Numbered from the stretch's first letter, positions 16,581-26,731 are shown. The stretch is DNA of 64,000 nt from JABHGY01 sp964525185 (GCA_964525185.1 CAZGFQ010000006.1:13697-77696), one strand, 5' to 3'. The notes: a model not told the origin generated them from the sequence alone. Made by a program: numbers and translations.

Positions 16581-17825
16581 GTGGACCAATATTTCTTTAC
16601 AAATGACGCCACTGTATTCGGTATTTTAATTGGTATTTTATCATTCATTTTTACTACATCTAAAAGTAATCATCCGTTTTGGAAAAAGTTTTATACATTT
16701 GTACCAACCCTGCTCCTGTGTTACTTTATTCCATCCTTATTTAATTCGTTTGGTGTTTTTTCTGGTGAACATTCAAACCTCTATTTTGTAGCATCTAGGT
16801 ATCTACTTCCTACCAGTCTCGTTCTGCTTACAATTAGTATAGATTTACCAAGCATTTTGAAGTTAGGGCCCAAAGCATTAATCATGTTTTTCACAGGGAC
16901 TGTGGGTATAATTATCGGGGGTCCATTAGCCATATATATTATTTCATTTATTGCTCCCGACATTGTGGATGGCGCTGGACCTGAAGCCGTTTGGCGCGGA
17001 CTAACTACGGTTGCTGGAAGTTGGATTGGTGGAGGTGCAAATCAAGTAGCCATGAAAGAAGTTTTTGATGTGGGCAATCATATATTTTCTGCAATGATTG
17101 CTGTCGATGTTATCATAGCTAATATATGGATGGCCTTCTTGCTTTATGGTGCTGGAATTCAACTGAAATTAGATCGGTGGCTTCAAGCAGATACATCAGC
17201 TCTTGTTGAACTAAAAGAAAAGATAGAAATCTATCGCGCACAAATAATTCGATTACCAGATTTGACAGATACTATGATGGTAATGAGTGTTGGCTTTGGC
17301 GTCACTGCTCTTGCTCATTTTGGCGCAGATATAATAGCGCCATGGATTTCAACTTTTGCTCCTGAATTAGAAAAGTTCAGCCTTACATCAAGTTTCTTTT
17401 GGTTGATTGTGTTAGCCACAACAATGGCTCTAGGTTTATCATTTACAAAAGTTCGCAATTTGGAAGGCGTTGGAGCATCTAGATATGGAAGCTTGTTTTT
17501 ATATATTTTAGTTGCAACCATTGGAATGAAAATGGATTTATTAGCTATTTTCGACTATCCAGGTTTATTCCTCGTGGGATTTGTTTGGATGGCAATTCAT
17601 GCAACGTTACTCATTGGTGTCGCGAAGTGGATTAAGGCACCCTTCTTTTTTATGGCTGTTGGAAGCCAGGCAAATGTGGGAGGCGCTGCATCAGCGCCTA
17701 TCGTTGCATCCGCATTTCATCCATCTTTAGCGCCAGTTGGTGTTTTGTTGGCTGTTTTGGGTTATGGGGTTGGCACTTATGGTGCTTGGTTGTGTGGCGT
17801 CATTATGCAAATTGCTGCAAATTAA
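16581..17825 (+). CDS. DUF819-family integral membrane protein
   Basis: A 414-residue polytopic membrane protein with about ten to twelve hydrophobic helices, a family of unproven function resembling transporters. Recognisable family text includes FVASRYLLPTSLVLLTISID, a GTVGIIIGGPLA helix, GSWIGGGANQVAMKE, and the C-terminal GSQANVGGAASAPIVASAF segment. The two glycine-rich re-entrant-like loops in opposite halves suggest an inverted-repeat transporter fold, which is inference. It starts at a GTG with AAAGAGA about 6 bases upstream. It converges on the minus-strand gene that ends at 17850. Confidence 0.85.
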   Translation: MDQYFFTNDATVFGILIGILSFIFTTSKSNHPFWKKFYTFVPTLLLCYFIPSLFNSFGVFSGEHSNLYFVASRYLLPTSLVLLTISIDLPSILKLGPKALIMFFTGTVGIIIGGPLAIYIISFIAPDIVDGAGPEAVWRGLTTVAGSWIGGGANQVAMKEVFDVGNHIFSAMIAVDVIIANIWMAFLLYGAGIQLKLDRWLQADTSALVELKEKIEIYRAQIIRLPDLTDTMMVMSVGFGVTALAHFGADIIAPWISTFAPELEKFSLTSSFFWLIVLATTMALGLSFTKVRNLEGVGASRYGSLFLYILVATIGMKMDLLAIFDYPGLFLVGFVWMAIHATLLIGVAKWIKAPFFFMAVGSQANVGGAASAPIVASAFHPSLAPVGVLLAVLGYGVGTYGAWLCGVIMQIAAN

Positions 17826-17849
17826 TCATTTATTAATCTATAAAAATTT

Positions 17850-18698
17850 TTATTTGGCGATTAATCTGCTCCTAATATAATTCAGTGGATTTAAAATTGG
17901 AGACATCGCGCTTAAGTCCGCTTCTGGAACTACAAGTTGTGGCATAATAATTTGTTCAACTTTTAATGAATTAATTTTTAACAAATGGTAGGCAGCGCTT
18001 ATGTATAAATCTCTCGGAAAAACCCCTTTTATTTGATCAAATCCGTATTGGTTAAGCCCGTCGCGTATGATGGTAGAACAACTGCGGGTAAATATATTAA
18101 ACCCAGAATATGCTTCTGGTTCTTTAGGCTTAGGTGGTGTTGATCGAATAACATTTAACTGATGTTTGTAAATATTTCCTAATTTTTCTACATCAATTCC
18201 TTCTATCCGCAATACATGAATTGTGCGCATAAAATTTCGTCCGAATTTGTCATAATACGGTAATCCATCTTCTGATATTTCGTATTTACCATTATTGGGT
18301 GACGGAGCAAATTCGCCGAGTGCCGGACGGTAAAAAAATTCTTCTTCTGTTATAATTTCATTTTCATTCATTAAATGAGAAAAATTAAAAATTTCTCCAT
18401 TTACATTGATGGCGCTATGGCCTAATGTGGATGTTAAATATTTGACCAATCGTTGCGCATAATAAATTTCAACATATGGTTCTGTTGATTTTGGTTTATC
18501 TGGCCAAATAATTACAATCGGTTGGTTTTTTTCATAGTCACGCTCTGGCAGCAGGCGCGCGAAAACAAACTGACCATCCCAATGATCTAAATAACCATCC
18601 CATATTGGGTGATTTGAAAAATAATTAACCCCATCATTGCCCTCTATAAATGGATGGCCATCGTTACGGCGAAGAATTCCTTTAATTATTGTATTCAT
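17850..18698 (-). CDS. Hypothetical protein, possible permuted papain/NlpC-like fold
   Basis: A 282-residue protein without a signal peptide. I see a histidine motif GHSAINVNGEIFNFS (H94) and, about 110 residues later, NIFTRSCSTIIRDGL (C207). This His-then-Cys order and the wording GHSAxxxxG...xF plus NxxxxxCST resemble circularly permuted papain-like families such as DUF4105. The resemblance is my own pattern match and weak. The gene overlaps recO by 1 base and lies downstream of it, which suggests co-expression rather than shared function. Confidence 0.6.
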   Translation of the reverse strand: MNTIIKGILRRNDGHPFIEGNDGVNYFSNHPIWDGYLDHWDGQFVFARLLPERDYEKNQPIVIIWPDKPKSTEPYVEIYYAQRLVKYLTSTLGHSAINVNGEIFNFSHLMNENEIITEEEFFYRPALGEFAPSPNNGKYEISEDGLPYYDKFGRNFMRTIHVLRIEGIDVEKLGNIYKHQLNVIRSTPPKPKEPEAYSGFNIFTRSCSTIIRDGLNQYGFDQIKGVFPRDLYISAAYHLLKINSLKVEQIIMPQLVVPEADLSAMSPILNPLNYIRSRLIAK

Positions 18699-19384
18699 TA
18701 TGATAATATTTGTTTTAATACGTTTAAAGATTTTAATTGGCCTAATGTATCAAAATGATAAAATAGGTTTGCTCTAATATAATTAGAAATAACTCGATTA
18801 TCTTTTGGAAGAACTTCTATGTTATCAATAAGCGATATTTCCTCTTTCATTAATGATTCTATAATTGATCTGCTTTTTGGTCCTTCATTTGGATCTGGCA
18901 ACATGAGTCCTGGCAATTCGCGTTGATCTAAATCAGGTCTAAAACCTAAGTGAGATAATAAAGCTAATTCATAATACCAAAATAATGTATTTAGATTATT
19001 TTTTTCTTTATTAAAAGAACGAAAAACGTCAATTAATACTTTAAATAATTCTGGATGTGGGTCCTCGTCGGATAATGTTTTATCCGTCATTTCAATTATT
19101 GAAAGCGCAAATGTAATTCGCTTGAGATCATTTTGAATATTTGGCCATGTTTCTATAAAACTTCTTTTTGATATGATATGAAGATTTCTTGATTCTTTAT
19201 AATTAAAAATGAGCTCAATGTGACTCATAGGTTGAAACAGTGCTGCGCTACTTGATTTTTTTGCACGAGCCCCTTTTATAATAAAGCTCATTTTTCCTTT
19301 TTCAAGGGTAAAACAACGCGCAATTAAACTTGTATCGCCATATGGAAAAGACTTTAAAACAATGGCAGGAGTTTGAATAATCAT
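18698..19384 (-). CDS. recO: DNA repair protein RecO
   Basis: Recombination mediator that with RecR loads RecA onto single-stranded DNA. The 228-residue length is normal. The N-terminal OB fold shows TPAIVLKSFPYGDTSLIARCF and then GKMSFIIKGARAKKS, typical for RecO. The C-terminal helical part includes FWYYELALLSHLGFRPDL. The zinc-binding cysteines present in some RecO proteins are absent here. The 1-base overlap with the downstream gene and the 31-base gap to proS suggest one transcript from proS. Confidence 0.88.
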   Translation of the reverse strand: MIIQTPAIVLKSFPYGDTSLIARCFTLEKGKMSFIIKGARAKKSSSAALFQPMSHIELIFNYKESRNLHIISKRSFIETWPNIQNDLKRITFALSIIEMTDKTLSDEDPHPELFKVLIDVFRSFNKEKNNLNTLFWYYELALLSHLGFRPDLDQRELPGLMLPDPNEGPKSRSIIESLMKEEISLIDNIEVLPKDNRVISNYIRANLFYHFDTLGQLKSLNVLKQILS

Positions 19385-19415
19385 TGGTATGACTTATTCA
19401 TAATACTGAATGTTG

Positions 19416-20882
19416 TTAGTATGCTTTTGCGTAAACAACCTCGTGCATTGCAGGCTTCCCGGAATAAATACACGTTAATCCTTCAGGATTTTCATCTAAT
19501 GGAATGCATCGTATAGTTGCTTTTGTTTCACTTTTAATGGTTGCTTCAGTTTCATCGCTTCCATCCCAGCCACATTTTACAAATCCGCCTTTAATTATTT
19601 GTTCTTTAAAGGCATCATAATTATCTACAGTATAAGTATGTTTATTTTGGAATTGTAACGCTTGCGAAAAAAGTCCATTTTGAATTTCGTCTAATAAATG
19701 GGGAATAGATGAAATAGCCTCATCTAAAGATAGTACACTTTTTTCACCTGTGTCTCTTCTCGCTAAAACGGCTTTCCCGTTTTCAATATCTCTTGGCCCA
19801 ACTTCTAAACGGAGAGGAACGCCTTTCAATTCCCATTCGTTAAATTTAAAACCAGGAGAATTATCTGTCCAATCTTCATAAAAACGAACATTTTTTTCTG
19901 TTAAAGATTTACGAATAGGGTCTAAATATTTTTTTACAGCTATTTGCTGTTCGTCATTTTTTGCGATAGGTATAATAACAACTTGTATGGGAGCAATTTT
20001 TGGAGGAAGACGCAGCCCTTTATCATCTCCATGTGTTAAAATAACGGCACCAACTAATCGGGTACTGACGCCCCAACTAGTCGCATAGACTAATTCTTCC
20101 CGATTGTCTTTTGTTTGAAATGTAACATTAAAGGCTTTTGCAAAATTTTGCCCTAAATTATGAGATGTTCCTGCTTGCAATGCTCGTTTATCTCCCATCA
20201 TAGCTTCAATACAGTATGTTTTATCTGCACCAGCAAATTTTTCAGACTCTGTTTTGACTCCTGTTATTACAGGCATCGCTAAATAATCTTCAGCTAATTG
20301 TCGATACAACTCTAAAATATCTAATGTTTCTTTCTGGGCTTCCTCTGCTGTAGCGTGAGCTGTGTGCCCTTCTTGCCATAAAAATTCCGATGTTCGTAAA
20401 AATAATCGAGTCCGCATTTCCCATCGAACAACATTCGCCCATTGATTAATTAATAACGGTAAATCGCGGTAAGATTGGATCCACTTTTTATACATGGACC
20501 AAATGACTGTTTCAGATGTGGGTCGAACAATAACTTCTTCTTCAAGTTTGGATTCTGGGTCCACAACAACGCCATGCTCAGGATCTGATTTTAGGCGTGT
20601 ATGTGTTACCACAGCACATTCTTTAGCAAATCCTTCAACATGTTCTGCTTCTTGAGCTAAAAATGATTTTGGAATAAATAAGGGGAAATATGCATTAACA
20701 TGCCCTGTTTCCTTTATCATTTTATCAAAAATATCTTTTATATTATCCCAGAGCTGGAAGCCATATGGTTTAATAACCATTGTCCCTTTTACAGGTCCGT
20801 GCTCTGCGAGACCCGCTTTTGAAACAACTGCATTATACCAGGTTGAAAATTCTGTATCTCTTGAAGGTAATCCTTTACTCAT
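19416..20882 (-). CDS. proS: Prolyl-tRNA synthetase, archaeal/eukaryotic type
   Basis: Class II synthetase that charges tRNA-Pro. The 488-residue protein lacks the editing insertion of the E. coli enzyme and has the archaeal/eukaryotic-type architecture: class II motif 2 around RWEMRTRLFLRTSEFLWQEG, GTSHNLGQNFAKAF, motif 3 near GDDKGLRLPPKIAP, an anticodon-binding domain (about 285-400), and a C-terminal zinc-binding-like domain (CGWDGSDE...RCIPLDE...TCIYSG) that ends in Tyr (AKAY). This type occurs in several bacterial phyla including Bacteroidetes relatives. It is first in the probable proS-recO transcript. Confidence 0.96.
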   Translation of the reverse strand: MSKGLPSRDTEFSTWYNAVVSKAGLAEHGPVKGTMVIKPYGFQLWDNIKDIFDKMIKETGHVNAYFPLFIPKSFLAQEAEHVEGFAKECAVVTHTRLKSDPEHGVVVDPESKLEEEVIVRPTSETVIWSMYKKWIQSYRDLPLLINQWANVVRWEMRTRLFLRTSEFLWQEGHTAHATAEEAQKETLDILELYRQLAEDYLAMPVITGVKTESEKFAGADKTYCIEAMMGDKRALQAGTSHNLGQNFAKAFNVTFQTKDNREELVYATSWGVSTRLVGAVILTHGDDKGLRLPPKIAPIQVVIIPIAKNDEQQIAVKKYLDPIRKSLTEKNVRFYEDWTDNSPGFKFNEWELKGVPLRLEVGPRDIENGKAVLARRDTGEKSVLSLDEAISSIPHLLDEIQNGLFSQALQFQNKHTYTVDNYDAFKEQIIKGGFVKCGWDGSDETEATIKSETKATIRCIPLDENPEGLTCIYSGKPAMHEVVYAKAY

Positions 20883-21026
20883 TGGTTCTCTCTTTATGAT
20901 TTATAGACTTTAAAATTACCGGCGATCAGTGGGATGACCAATCATTTTAACCTCATTCAAAAAAATTAAAATTCATTTTGAATTTAATTCTTGAGAGTCC
21001 ACCAATAAGCATTTATTTTCTTCCCC

Positions 21027-22652
21027 GTGTTCTTATTCAATCGCTTTATTCTCACTTCACTCTTAATCTTAACAACCACAACATTGATGGGAAAAACGCT
21101 CATAACAAATGGCCATTTTTACGGACTTCCAAACGTATCGTCCATCTCATGTGAAAAGGGTCGTATAACTTCTCTTAATCCTGATGAATTTCAGATCTAT
21201 AATAATAGAATAGATTTAAATGGTGGCTGGGCATATCCCGGCTTCATTGATGGACATATGCATCTTGCTGGATTGGGTTGGTCTCTTGAAACATTAAACC
21301 TTGTTGGAACACCCAATAAACAGTCCATTTTATCCATCGTTGAAAAAGCAGCCTTAAAAACACCAGCGGGATACTGGATTCAAGGACGCGGGTGGGATCA
21401 AAATGATTGGCCAATTACATTTTATCCTACAGCAAATGATTTAGATCAAGTTTCGCCAGATCATCCGGTTGTATTGAGGCGAATCGACGGCCATGCTATT
21501 TGGGCAAATTCGCGAGCCATGGAAATAGCTGGAATATCAAATGAAATAATTGCGCCAAAGGGTGGGAAAATATTATATGATGAATCAAATAATCCAACAG
21601 GTGTCTTTATAGACAATGCGATGGATTTAATTACCGCGTTTATTCCAAAATCTACAAAAATTGATAAGTACCGACAAATAGCTAAAGCACAATTATTATT
21701 AAATTCACTTGGAATTACATCTATTCATGATGCTGGGACAGGTATCGAAGATATTGGAGCAATAGAGCAATTGATCGGTGAAAAGAATCTTTCAGTTCGT
21801 GTTTTCGCTATGTTAAATAATATTCCGGATGATTATGATTCATACTTGAAAAAAGGATCTACAGTTCAAACTCCATTTTTAACAATTAGAACATTAAAGG
21901 TATTTATGGATGGTGCTTTAGGTTCAAGAGGAGCGGCATTATTAGAGCCTTATTCGGATGATTCAAACCAATCCGGATTATTGTTTATGGACAAAAGTGC
22001 TCTTAGTTCGATTGTTGAAAAATTTAATAAAGCTGGGTTTCAAGTAAACACTCACGGAATTGGTGATAGAGCCATTCGAACCATATTAGACGCATATGAA
22101 GAATCTGGGAAAAAAGAAATGCGTAATCGTATCGAACATGCTCAAATTGTTCATCCGGATGATCTAAAGCGGTTTAAAGGGTTGGGTGTTATACCGGCAA
22201 TGCAAGCAATCCACTGCACAAGTGATATGCCCTGGATACATGAACGATTAGGAGAAGAAAGATTGGACCGAGCTTACCCTTGGCAATCTTTTTCTCAATT
22301 AGGTATTCCTATCTCTGGCGGTTCAGATGCACCTGTCGAATATCCTGACCCAATGGCTGGAATATATGCTGCAATTACTCGTCAAAATTCATTGGGTCTT
22401 CCTGAAGGTGGATGGCAACCACAAGAGCGACTAACTCTTAAACAGGCTATTCAAATGTATACTGAATGGCCGGCGTTTGCATCCTTTGAAGAAAATGATA
22501 AGGGGAAAATTGAAGTGGGTTATTATGCTGATTTTACTGTATTAGACCAACCGCTTTCTGATAAAAATCCAAAAATGATTTTAGAGACTAAAGTGATTCA
22601 AACAATTGTAAATGGAAACATAGTTTACCAATCTGACAATGAAACAAAATGA
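21027..22652 (+). CDS. Exported YtcJ-like amidohydrolase
   Basis: Metal-dependent hydrolase of the YtcJ/amidohydrolase_3 group. The 541-residue protein begins at a GTG and has a signal-like N-terminus (FILTSLLILTTTTLMGKTL). The first metal motif is GFIDGHMHL, followed by GRGWDQNDWP, HDAGT, a MDGALGSRGAAL segment with NTHGIGDRA, the RIEHAQ metal ligand, and GGSDAPVEYPDP; the C-terminal beta domain includes GKIEVGYYADFTVLD. All expected ligands are present, so it should be active, but the substrate cannot be told from sequence. It overlaps the next gene by 14 bases. Confidence 0.88.
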   Translation: MFLFNRFILTSLLILTTTTLMGKTLITNGHFYGLPNVSSISCEKGRITSLNPDEFQIYNNRIDLNGGWAYPGFIDGHMHLAGLGWSLETLNLVGTPNKQSILSIVEKAALKTPAGYWIQGRGWDQNDWPITFYPTANDLDQVSPDHPVVLRRIDGHAIWANSRAMEIAGISNEIIAPKGGKILYDESNNPTGVFIDNAMDLITAFIPKSTKIDKYRQIAKAQLLLNSLGITSIHDAGTGIEDIGAIEQLIGEKNLSVRVFAMLNNIPDDYDSYLKKGSTVQTPFLTIRTLKVFMDGALGSRGAALLEPYSDDSNQSGLLFMDKSALSSIVEKFNKAGFQVNTHGIGDRAIRTILDAYEESGKKEMRNRIEHAQIVHPDDLKRFKGLGVIPAMQAIHCTSDMPWIHERLGEERLDRAYPWQSFSQLGIPISGGSDAPVEYPDPMAGIYAAITRQNSLGLPEGGWQPQERLTLKQAIQMYTEWPAFASFEENDKGKIEVGYYADFTVLDQPLSDKNPKMILETKVIQTIVNGNIVYQSDNETK

Positions 22653-23385
22653 ACAAAAAAGAATTCGTTCTTTAATCCAAAAGAAATATCGAGAAAAGTT
22701 TGGGCAATTTCAAATTGAAGGATTACGCCTTGTAGAATCGGCTATCCTATCACAACCAAATAATGTTGAATTATACTGGACAGAATCCTTTGAAGGCCAT
22801 CATCCAATATTTGTAAATACCGTCATGGAAAAAGGGGTTGGCGTAACGCGTGTAACTGATAAAGAAATTCAATCCATTTCACACACAGAAACGCCATCTG
22901 GTATTGTGGGTGTTTGCAAAAAACCTGAATTATCTCAACTCGATTTATCGCTAAAAAATAATTGGATATATCTTGATAATATATCGGACCCTGGAAATCT
23001 TGGAACAATTATTCGTACAGCAACATGGTTTAATATAAACCATATTGCTCTTTCTCTTGGGTGCGTTGATCCGTATAATCCAAAAACGGTACGAAGCGGT
23101 ATGGGTTCACACTTTGATGTAAATATTTACTCAAGCCAAGAATTGACATTATTTAATACTGCGGGCTATCAAATAATCGGGGCAGATATGTCCGGAGAAA
23201 ATTTACGGACAGCTAAAATAACAAAACCGTGGACATTGGTCTTGGGAGGAGAGGCGCATGGGTTACAACATAAAGTTATTAATCAATGCGATAAAATGCT
23301 TTCAATTCCAAAATCAGGTAAAGGAGAATCATTAAATGTTGCTTCTGCATGTTCTATTATTTTATATGAATTATCAAATTCTTGA
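22639..23385 (+). CDS. SpoU/TrmH-family tRNA/rRNA 2'-O-methyltransferase
   Basis: SAM-dependent RNA ribose methyltransferase of the SPOUT class. The 248-residue protein has an N-terminal RNA-binding (SpoU_sub_bind) segment with KKYREKFGQFQIEGLRLVESA, motif 1 LDNISDPGNLGTIIRTA, motif 2 LVLGGEAHGL, and motif 3 IPKSGKGESLNVASACSIILYEL with the SAM knot. It resembles RlmB/TrmH-type proteins, but the exact RNA target cannot be assigned. Its start lies within the preceding amidohydrolase gene, which implies coupling. Confidence 0.9.
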   Translation: MKQNEQKRIRSLIQKKYREKFGQFQIEGLRLVESAILSQPNNVELYWTESFEGHHPIFVNTVMEKGVGVTRVTDKEIQSISHTETPSGIVGVCKKPELSQLDLSLKNNWIYLDNISDPGNLGTIIRTATWFNINHIALSLGCVDPYNPKTVRSGMGSHFDVNIYSSQELTLFNTAGYQIIGADMSGENLRTAKITKPWTLVLGGEAHGLQHKVINQCDKMLSIPKSGKGESLNVASACSIILYELSNS

Positions 23386-23460
23386 TCATTCTTTCATCGT
23401 TTAGTTTTAACTGATTGCGACGTAAATTTTGGGACATGAAAAAAAAGGATTCAGACTCTT

Positions 23461-24255
23461 GTGAACCAATCTCTGACAGTACGCAGCGCCTTTGGCATTG
23501 TTTTTCTTTCGGTCCTAACCGCTTTTGTTCTTGGCGGTCTGGTCATGTGGATTGCTTTATCTAATCCTGATTCTGATCAATCATTTTTAACTTATATTTC
23601 GTTTTTTATTGGGCAGGGATCCATGTTGCTGCCTTTATTTTATTATTTAAAAACCAGAAAACAATCTTTTGTATATAGTTTACGGCTAAATCCTGTATCA
23701 CCGCATATTATAATTCATTCCATCGTTTTGGCGATTGGATTTAGTATTATAAGTGATGAGTTAGGGCGAATAATCAATCTTATTGTTCCCACACCAGATT
23801 ATATTATAGACATCGATACTATTCTTATGCCAGATAACCCGCTGGGGTTTATCATGATGGTATTTGTATTAACAATTATAGCTCCCGTTGGAGAAGAATT
23901 ATTATTTAGAGGTTTTTTACAAAAATTTTTAGAAGACCATTGGAAAGATATTACACGGGCAGTTTTGGTTACAAGTTTATTTTTTGCCTTGATTCATTTG
24001 AACCCTTTTTGGGCAATACAGATATATATATTAGGCGTTGTTCTTGGATACGTTGCTTGGCGTACACAATCTGTTTACCCAAGTTTAGTTTTTCACGGAG
24101 TCATTAATGGAATGGCGCTTCTAATTGGAGTTGGTCCTGAAACAGAACTCACCTTTTATATTTGGAATGGGCATGTGGCTTTGTGGGTTTTAGTTCCTGC
24201 TCTATTTTTGGTTTACCTTGGATTAAAAGGGATTAATCGGCAGCGGAGTACATAA
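23461..24255 (+). CDS. CPBP-family intramembrane glutamic endopeptidase
   Basis: A 264-residue polytopic membrane protein of the CAAX-protease/bacteriocin-processing (Rce1-like) family. It contains the two signature elements EELLFRG (145-151) and the FALIHLNPFWAI helix with His179, plus a later HGVINGMALL segment. The number of hydrophobic segments is about eight. It starts at a GTG; the upstream in-frame region offers no better start and the ATG at 23435 is in another frame. It ends in a TAATG overlap with mgtE, so the two are co-translated. Confidence 0.87.
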   Translation: MNQSLTVRSAFGIVFLSVLTAFVLGGLVMWIALSNPDSDQSFLTYISFFIGQGSMLLPLFYYLKTRKQSFVYSLRLNPVSPHIIIHSIVLAIGFSIISDELGRIINLIVPTPDYIIDIDTILMPDNPLGFIMMVFVLTIIAPVGEELLFRGFLQKFLEDHWKDITRAVLVTSLFFALIHLNPFWAIQIYILGVVLGYVAWRTQSVYPSLVFHGVINGMALLIGVGPETELTFYIWNGHVALWVLVPALFLVYLGLKGINRQRST

Positions 24256-25625
24256 TGAAAACAGAATTATTTGAGCACGAAATAACGCTTCTTAGGGATA
24301 CGTTTCGAAGACTACTTCGGAGACATGCACGTACAAACCTTGTAAAATTAATTCAAAAAACGCATACAGCAGATTTAGCTGTCATTTTTAGATATTTTTC
24401 TGAAGTTGAGCAAGAACAAGTTTTTAATTTGATGCGAGATGATGAAAGTACAGCAGAATTTTTAAGCGCATTAGATGAATCAATTTTATCTAATATTTTA
24501 GAAAGAGAACAATCTGAACGTATCGCTATGATTGTTAGAGAGGCAGGATCCAACGATCAAGGCAATATTCTTAATTCATTATCTGAAGAAAAGACTCAAT
24601 CCGTTTTAGAATTATTGCGCAGGGATGAACAGGAAGAAATTGAAGAAATATTAGCTTACCCTGAAGATAGTGCTGGATCATTAATGTCAACTGATGTTTT
24701 TGCTCTTCATCAAGATTCAACATCTAGAGCAGCTTTAAAAGCCCTTCAAGATCAAGATGAAGCTGAAATGGCTTTCTATATATATGTTACAGATGATGAT
24801 GAAAGATTGGTCGGCGTAATTAGTTTAAGAACGTTAGCCATTACTCATCCTGAAACACTATTAAGTGATATTATGATAAAAAGTGTTCATATGGTTCGCG
24901 CAGAAACCGATCAAGAAGATGTAGCACAACTGGTAGCACAATATAATTATTTGGCTGTTCCTGTTGTAGATGGGGATACACGATTATTGGGGATTGTAAC
25001 CGTTGATGATGTTGTTGATGTTATTCGGGAAGAGGCTACGGAAGATTTTCTCCAAATGGCGGGTGCGGGTAAAGATAGAGAAATTCTGAATAAATCAAGC
25101 TGGGATAATGCTAAAGCTAGACTCCCTTGGTTGTTTGCTAGTTGGTTGGGCGGAATTTTAGCCGCAACCGTAATTGGTGTTTATGAGGATGTTCTTCAAA
25201 GTACCATTGCCCTTGCTGCATTTATTCCCGTCATTATGGGTATGGGTGGAAACATTGGAACACAATCTTCAACCATTGTTGTGCGAGGAATTGCTACAGG
25301 GCGTGTTGATTTTGGTAGTGAATTTAAAATTATCATGAAAGAAGTGACTGTTGGTTTTATTCTAGGCGGATTATATGGAATTCTACTAGGCTTATTTGCC
25401 ATGTTTCGATTCATTGATGCGCCTGCATATTTAGGTTTAGTTGTTGGTCTAAGTATTGGATTATCTATGTTGGTTGCTGCCGCGGTCGGCACGATTATTC
25501 CGCTTTTTCTAAGAAAAGTAGACATTGATCCAGCAATTGCTACAGGGCCATTTGTGACAACAAGTGTTGATATTGTTGGTGTATTGCTCTATTTCGTTAT
25601 TGCTACTTCATTTTTAAATCTATAA
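24255..25625 (+). CDS. mgtE: Magnesium transporter MgtE
   Basis: Mg2+ channel of the inner membrane. The 456-residue protein has the MgtE N-terminal domain (about 15-130), a CBS pair (about 140-260: AGSLMSTDVFALHQD..., then SVHMVRAETDQEDVAQ...), and five C-terminal membrane helices (about 290-455). The helices include the family-defining GNIGTQSSTIVVRG segment and the ATGPFVTTSVDIVGVLLYF selectivity region. The cytosolic domains gate the channel in response to Mg2+. The gene is fused by TAATG to the CPBP gene and is 13 bases before a glycosyltransferase. Confidence 0.96.
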   Translation: MKTELFEHEITLLRDTFRRLLRRHARTNLVKLIQKTHTADLAVIFRYFSEVEQEQVFNLMRDDESTAEFLSALDESILSNILEREQSERIAMIVREAGSNDQGNILNSLSEEKTQSVLELLRRDEQEEIEEILAYPEDSAGSLMSTDVFALHQDSTSRAALKALQDQDEAEMAFYIYVTDDDERLVGVISLRTLAITHPETLLSDIMIKSVHMVRAETDQEDVAQLVAQYNYLAVPVVDGDTRLLGIVTVDDVVDVIREEATEDFLQMAGAGKDREILNKSSWDNAKARLPWLFASWLGGILAATVIGVYEDVLQSTIALAAFIPVIMGMGGNIGTQSSTIVVRGIATGRVDFGSEFKIIMKEVTVGFILGGLYGILLGLFAMFRFIDAPAYLGLVVGLSIGLSMLVAAAVGTIIPLFLRKVDIDPAIATGPFVTTSVDIVGVLLYFVIATSFLNL

Positions 25626-25638
25626 CTAAGACGAAAGT

Positions 25639-26730
25639 ATGAGTTTCTTTCTTTTTTTATCTTTGGCGGTTTATGCTGGTTATATATTCTATATAATTAT
25701 TGGTTTATTTCGATATGAAGATAAAAGTTATAATGAATTACCACATAAATCTGTATCAATTGTAATAGCTGCACGGAATGAAGAAAATAATCTAGAATCA
25801 CTTTTGAATGATATTGTTCTTCAAGATTATCCGTTAGACTTGTTAGATGTATCTATTATTGATGATCGATCTACAGACAAAACATGGGATATTATAACGA
25901 GTTTTTCTAGAAAATATACCTTTATTAAGGGGTTACAAATTCAAGAATTGTCTGAAGAAATGACACCTAAAAAGAATGCCCTTACAAAAGCTATTGAATC
26001 AACATCTGGAGAAATAATTGTTACAACAGATGCAGACTGTAGGGTTCAAAAAACTTGGGTCTCTTCTATGGTTAATTCTTTGAGCGATAATTACTCTATT
26101 TCAATTGGATATTCACAAACAGACATTTCGTCGGATTCTCTATTCCATCGTTTGCAGAATATGGATTTTTTAGGAATTATGGCTGCGAATGCGGGTGCGG
26201 CTGGCTGGGGAAACTATTGGTCAGGTTCTGGGCAAAATCTTGCTTATTTACGATCTGCTTTTGAAGAAATAGGTGGTTTTAACCCCGTTCATTATCGTAT
26301 TTCTGGAGATGATATGTATTTGGTTCAATCTATATCCAAAACGGGGACAGCTACTTTTAATATTGATTTAGCGGGTGCTGTTAAAACAACCCCCACGGAA
26401 ACATTAGAACAATTTGTTAATCAGCGATCTCGTTGGGCCTCAAACTCTCGACGAATGTCAGAAGGATCTTACTCTTTTTTTCTTTTCTTAGTAGCTGCTT
26501 TTTTAAGTAATGTATTTATTCTTATATCTTTTATTTTCGGATCTGGGCCTTTTTTCTTAGCATTCTTAATAAAATTTTTATTCGAAGGCGGTGTGCTCTT
26601 TTTGGGAGGGCAATTGTTTAAAACAACCACCCCATTTTATGTTTATATATTATGGTCTCTCGTTCAACCCTTCTATATCCCCGCAATAGCAATAATGGGA
26701 TTGAATGATAAGTTTAGCTGGAAGTCTTAA
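25639..26730 (+). CDS. Membrane-bound family 2 glycosyltransferase
   Basis: A 363-residue processive-type GT2 enzyme with one N-terminal transmembrane helix (about 3-24) and C-terminal helices (about 270-350). The GT-A fold shows SIVIAARNEENNLESLL, the acidic pair IIDDRSTD, the metal motif TTDADCR, SGSGQNLAYLRSAF, an ISGDDMY catalytic segment, and QRSRW. It probably transfers a sugar from a nucleotide donor to a lipid or polysaccharide; neither can be named. It is in the packed 21-29 kb operon. Confidence 0.88.
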   Translation: MSFFLFLSLAVYAGYIFYIIIGLFRYEDKSYNELPHKSVSIVIAARNEENNLESLLNDIVLQDYPLDLLDVSIIDDRSTDKTWDIITSFSRKYTFIKGLQIQELSEEMTPKKNALTKAIESTSGEIIVTTDADCRVQKTWVSSMVNSLSDNYSISIGYSQTDISSDSLFHRLQNMDFLGIMAANAGAAGWGNYWSGSGQNLAYLRSAFEEIGGFNPVHYRISGDDMYLVQSISKTGTATFNIDLAGAVKTTPTETLEQFVNQRSRWASNSRRMSEGSYSFFLFLVAAFLSNVFILISFIFGSGPFFLAFLIKFLFEGGVLFLGGQLFKTTTPFYVYILWSLVQPFYIPAIAIMGLNDKFSWKS

Positions 26731-26731
26731 A

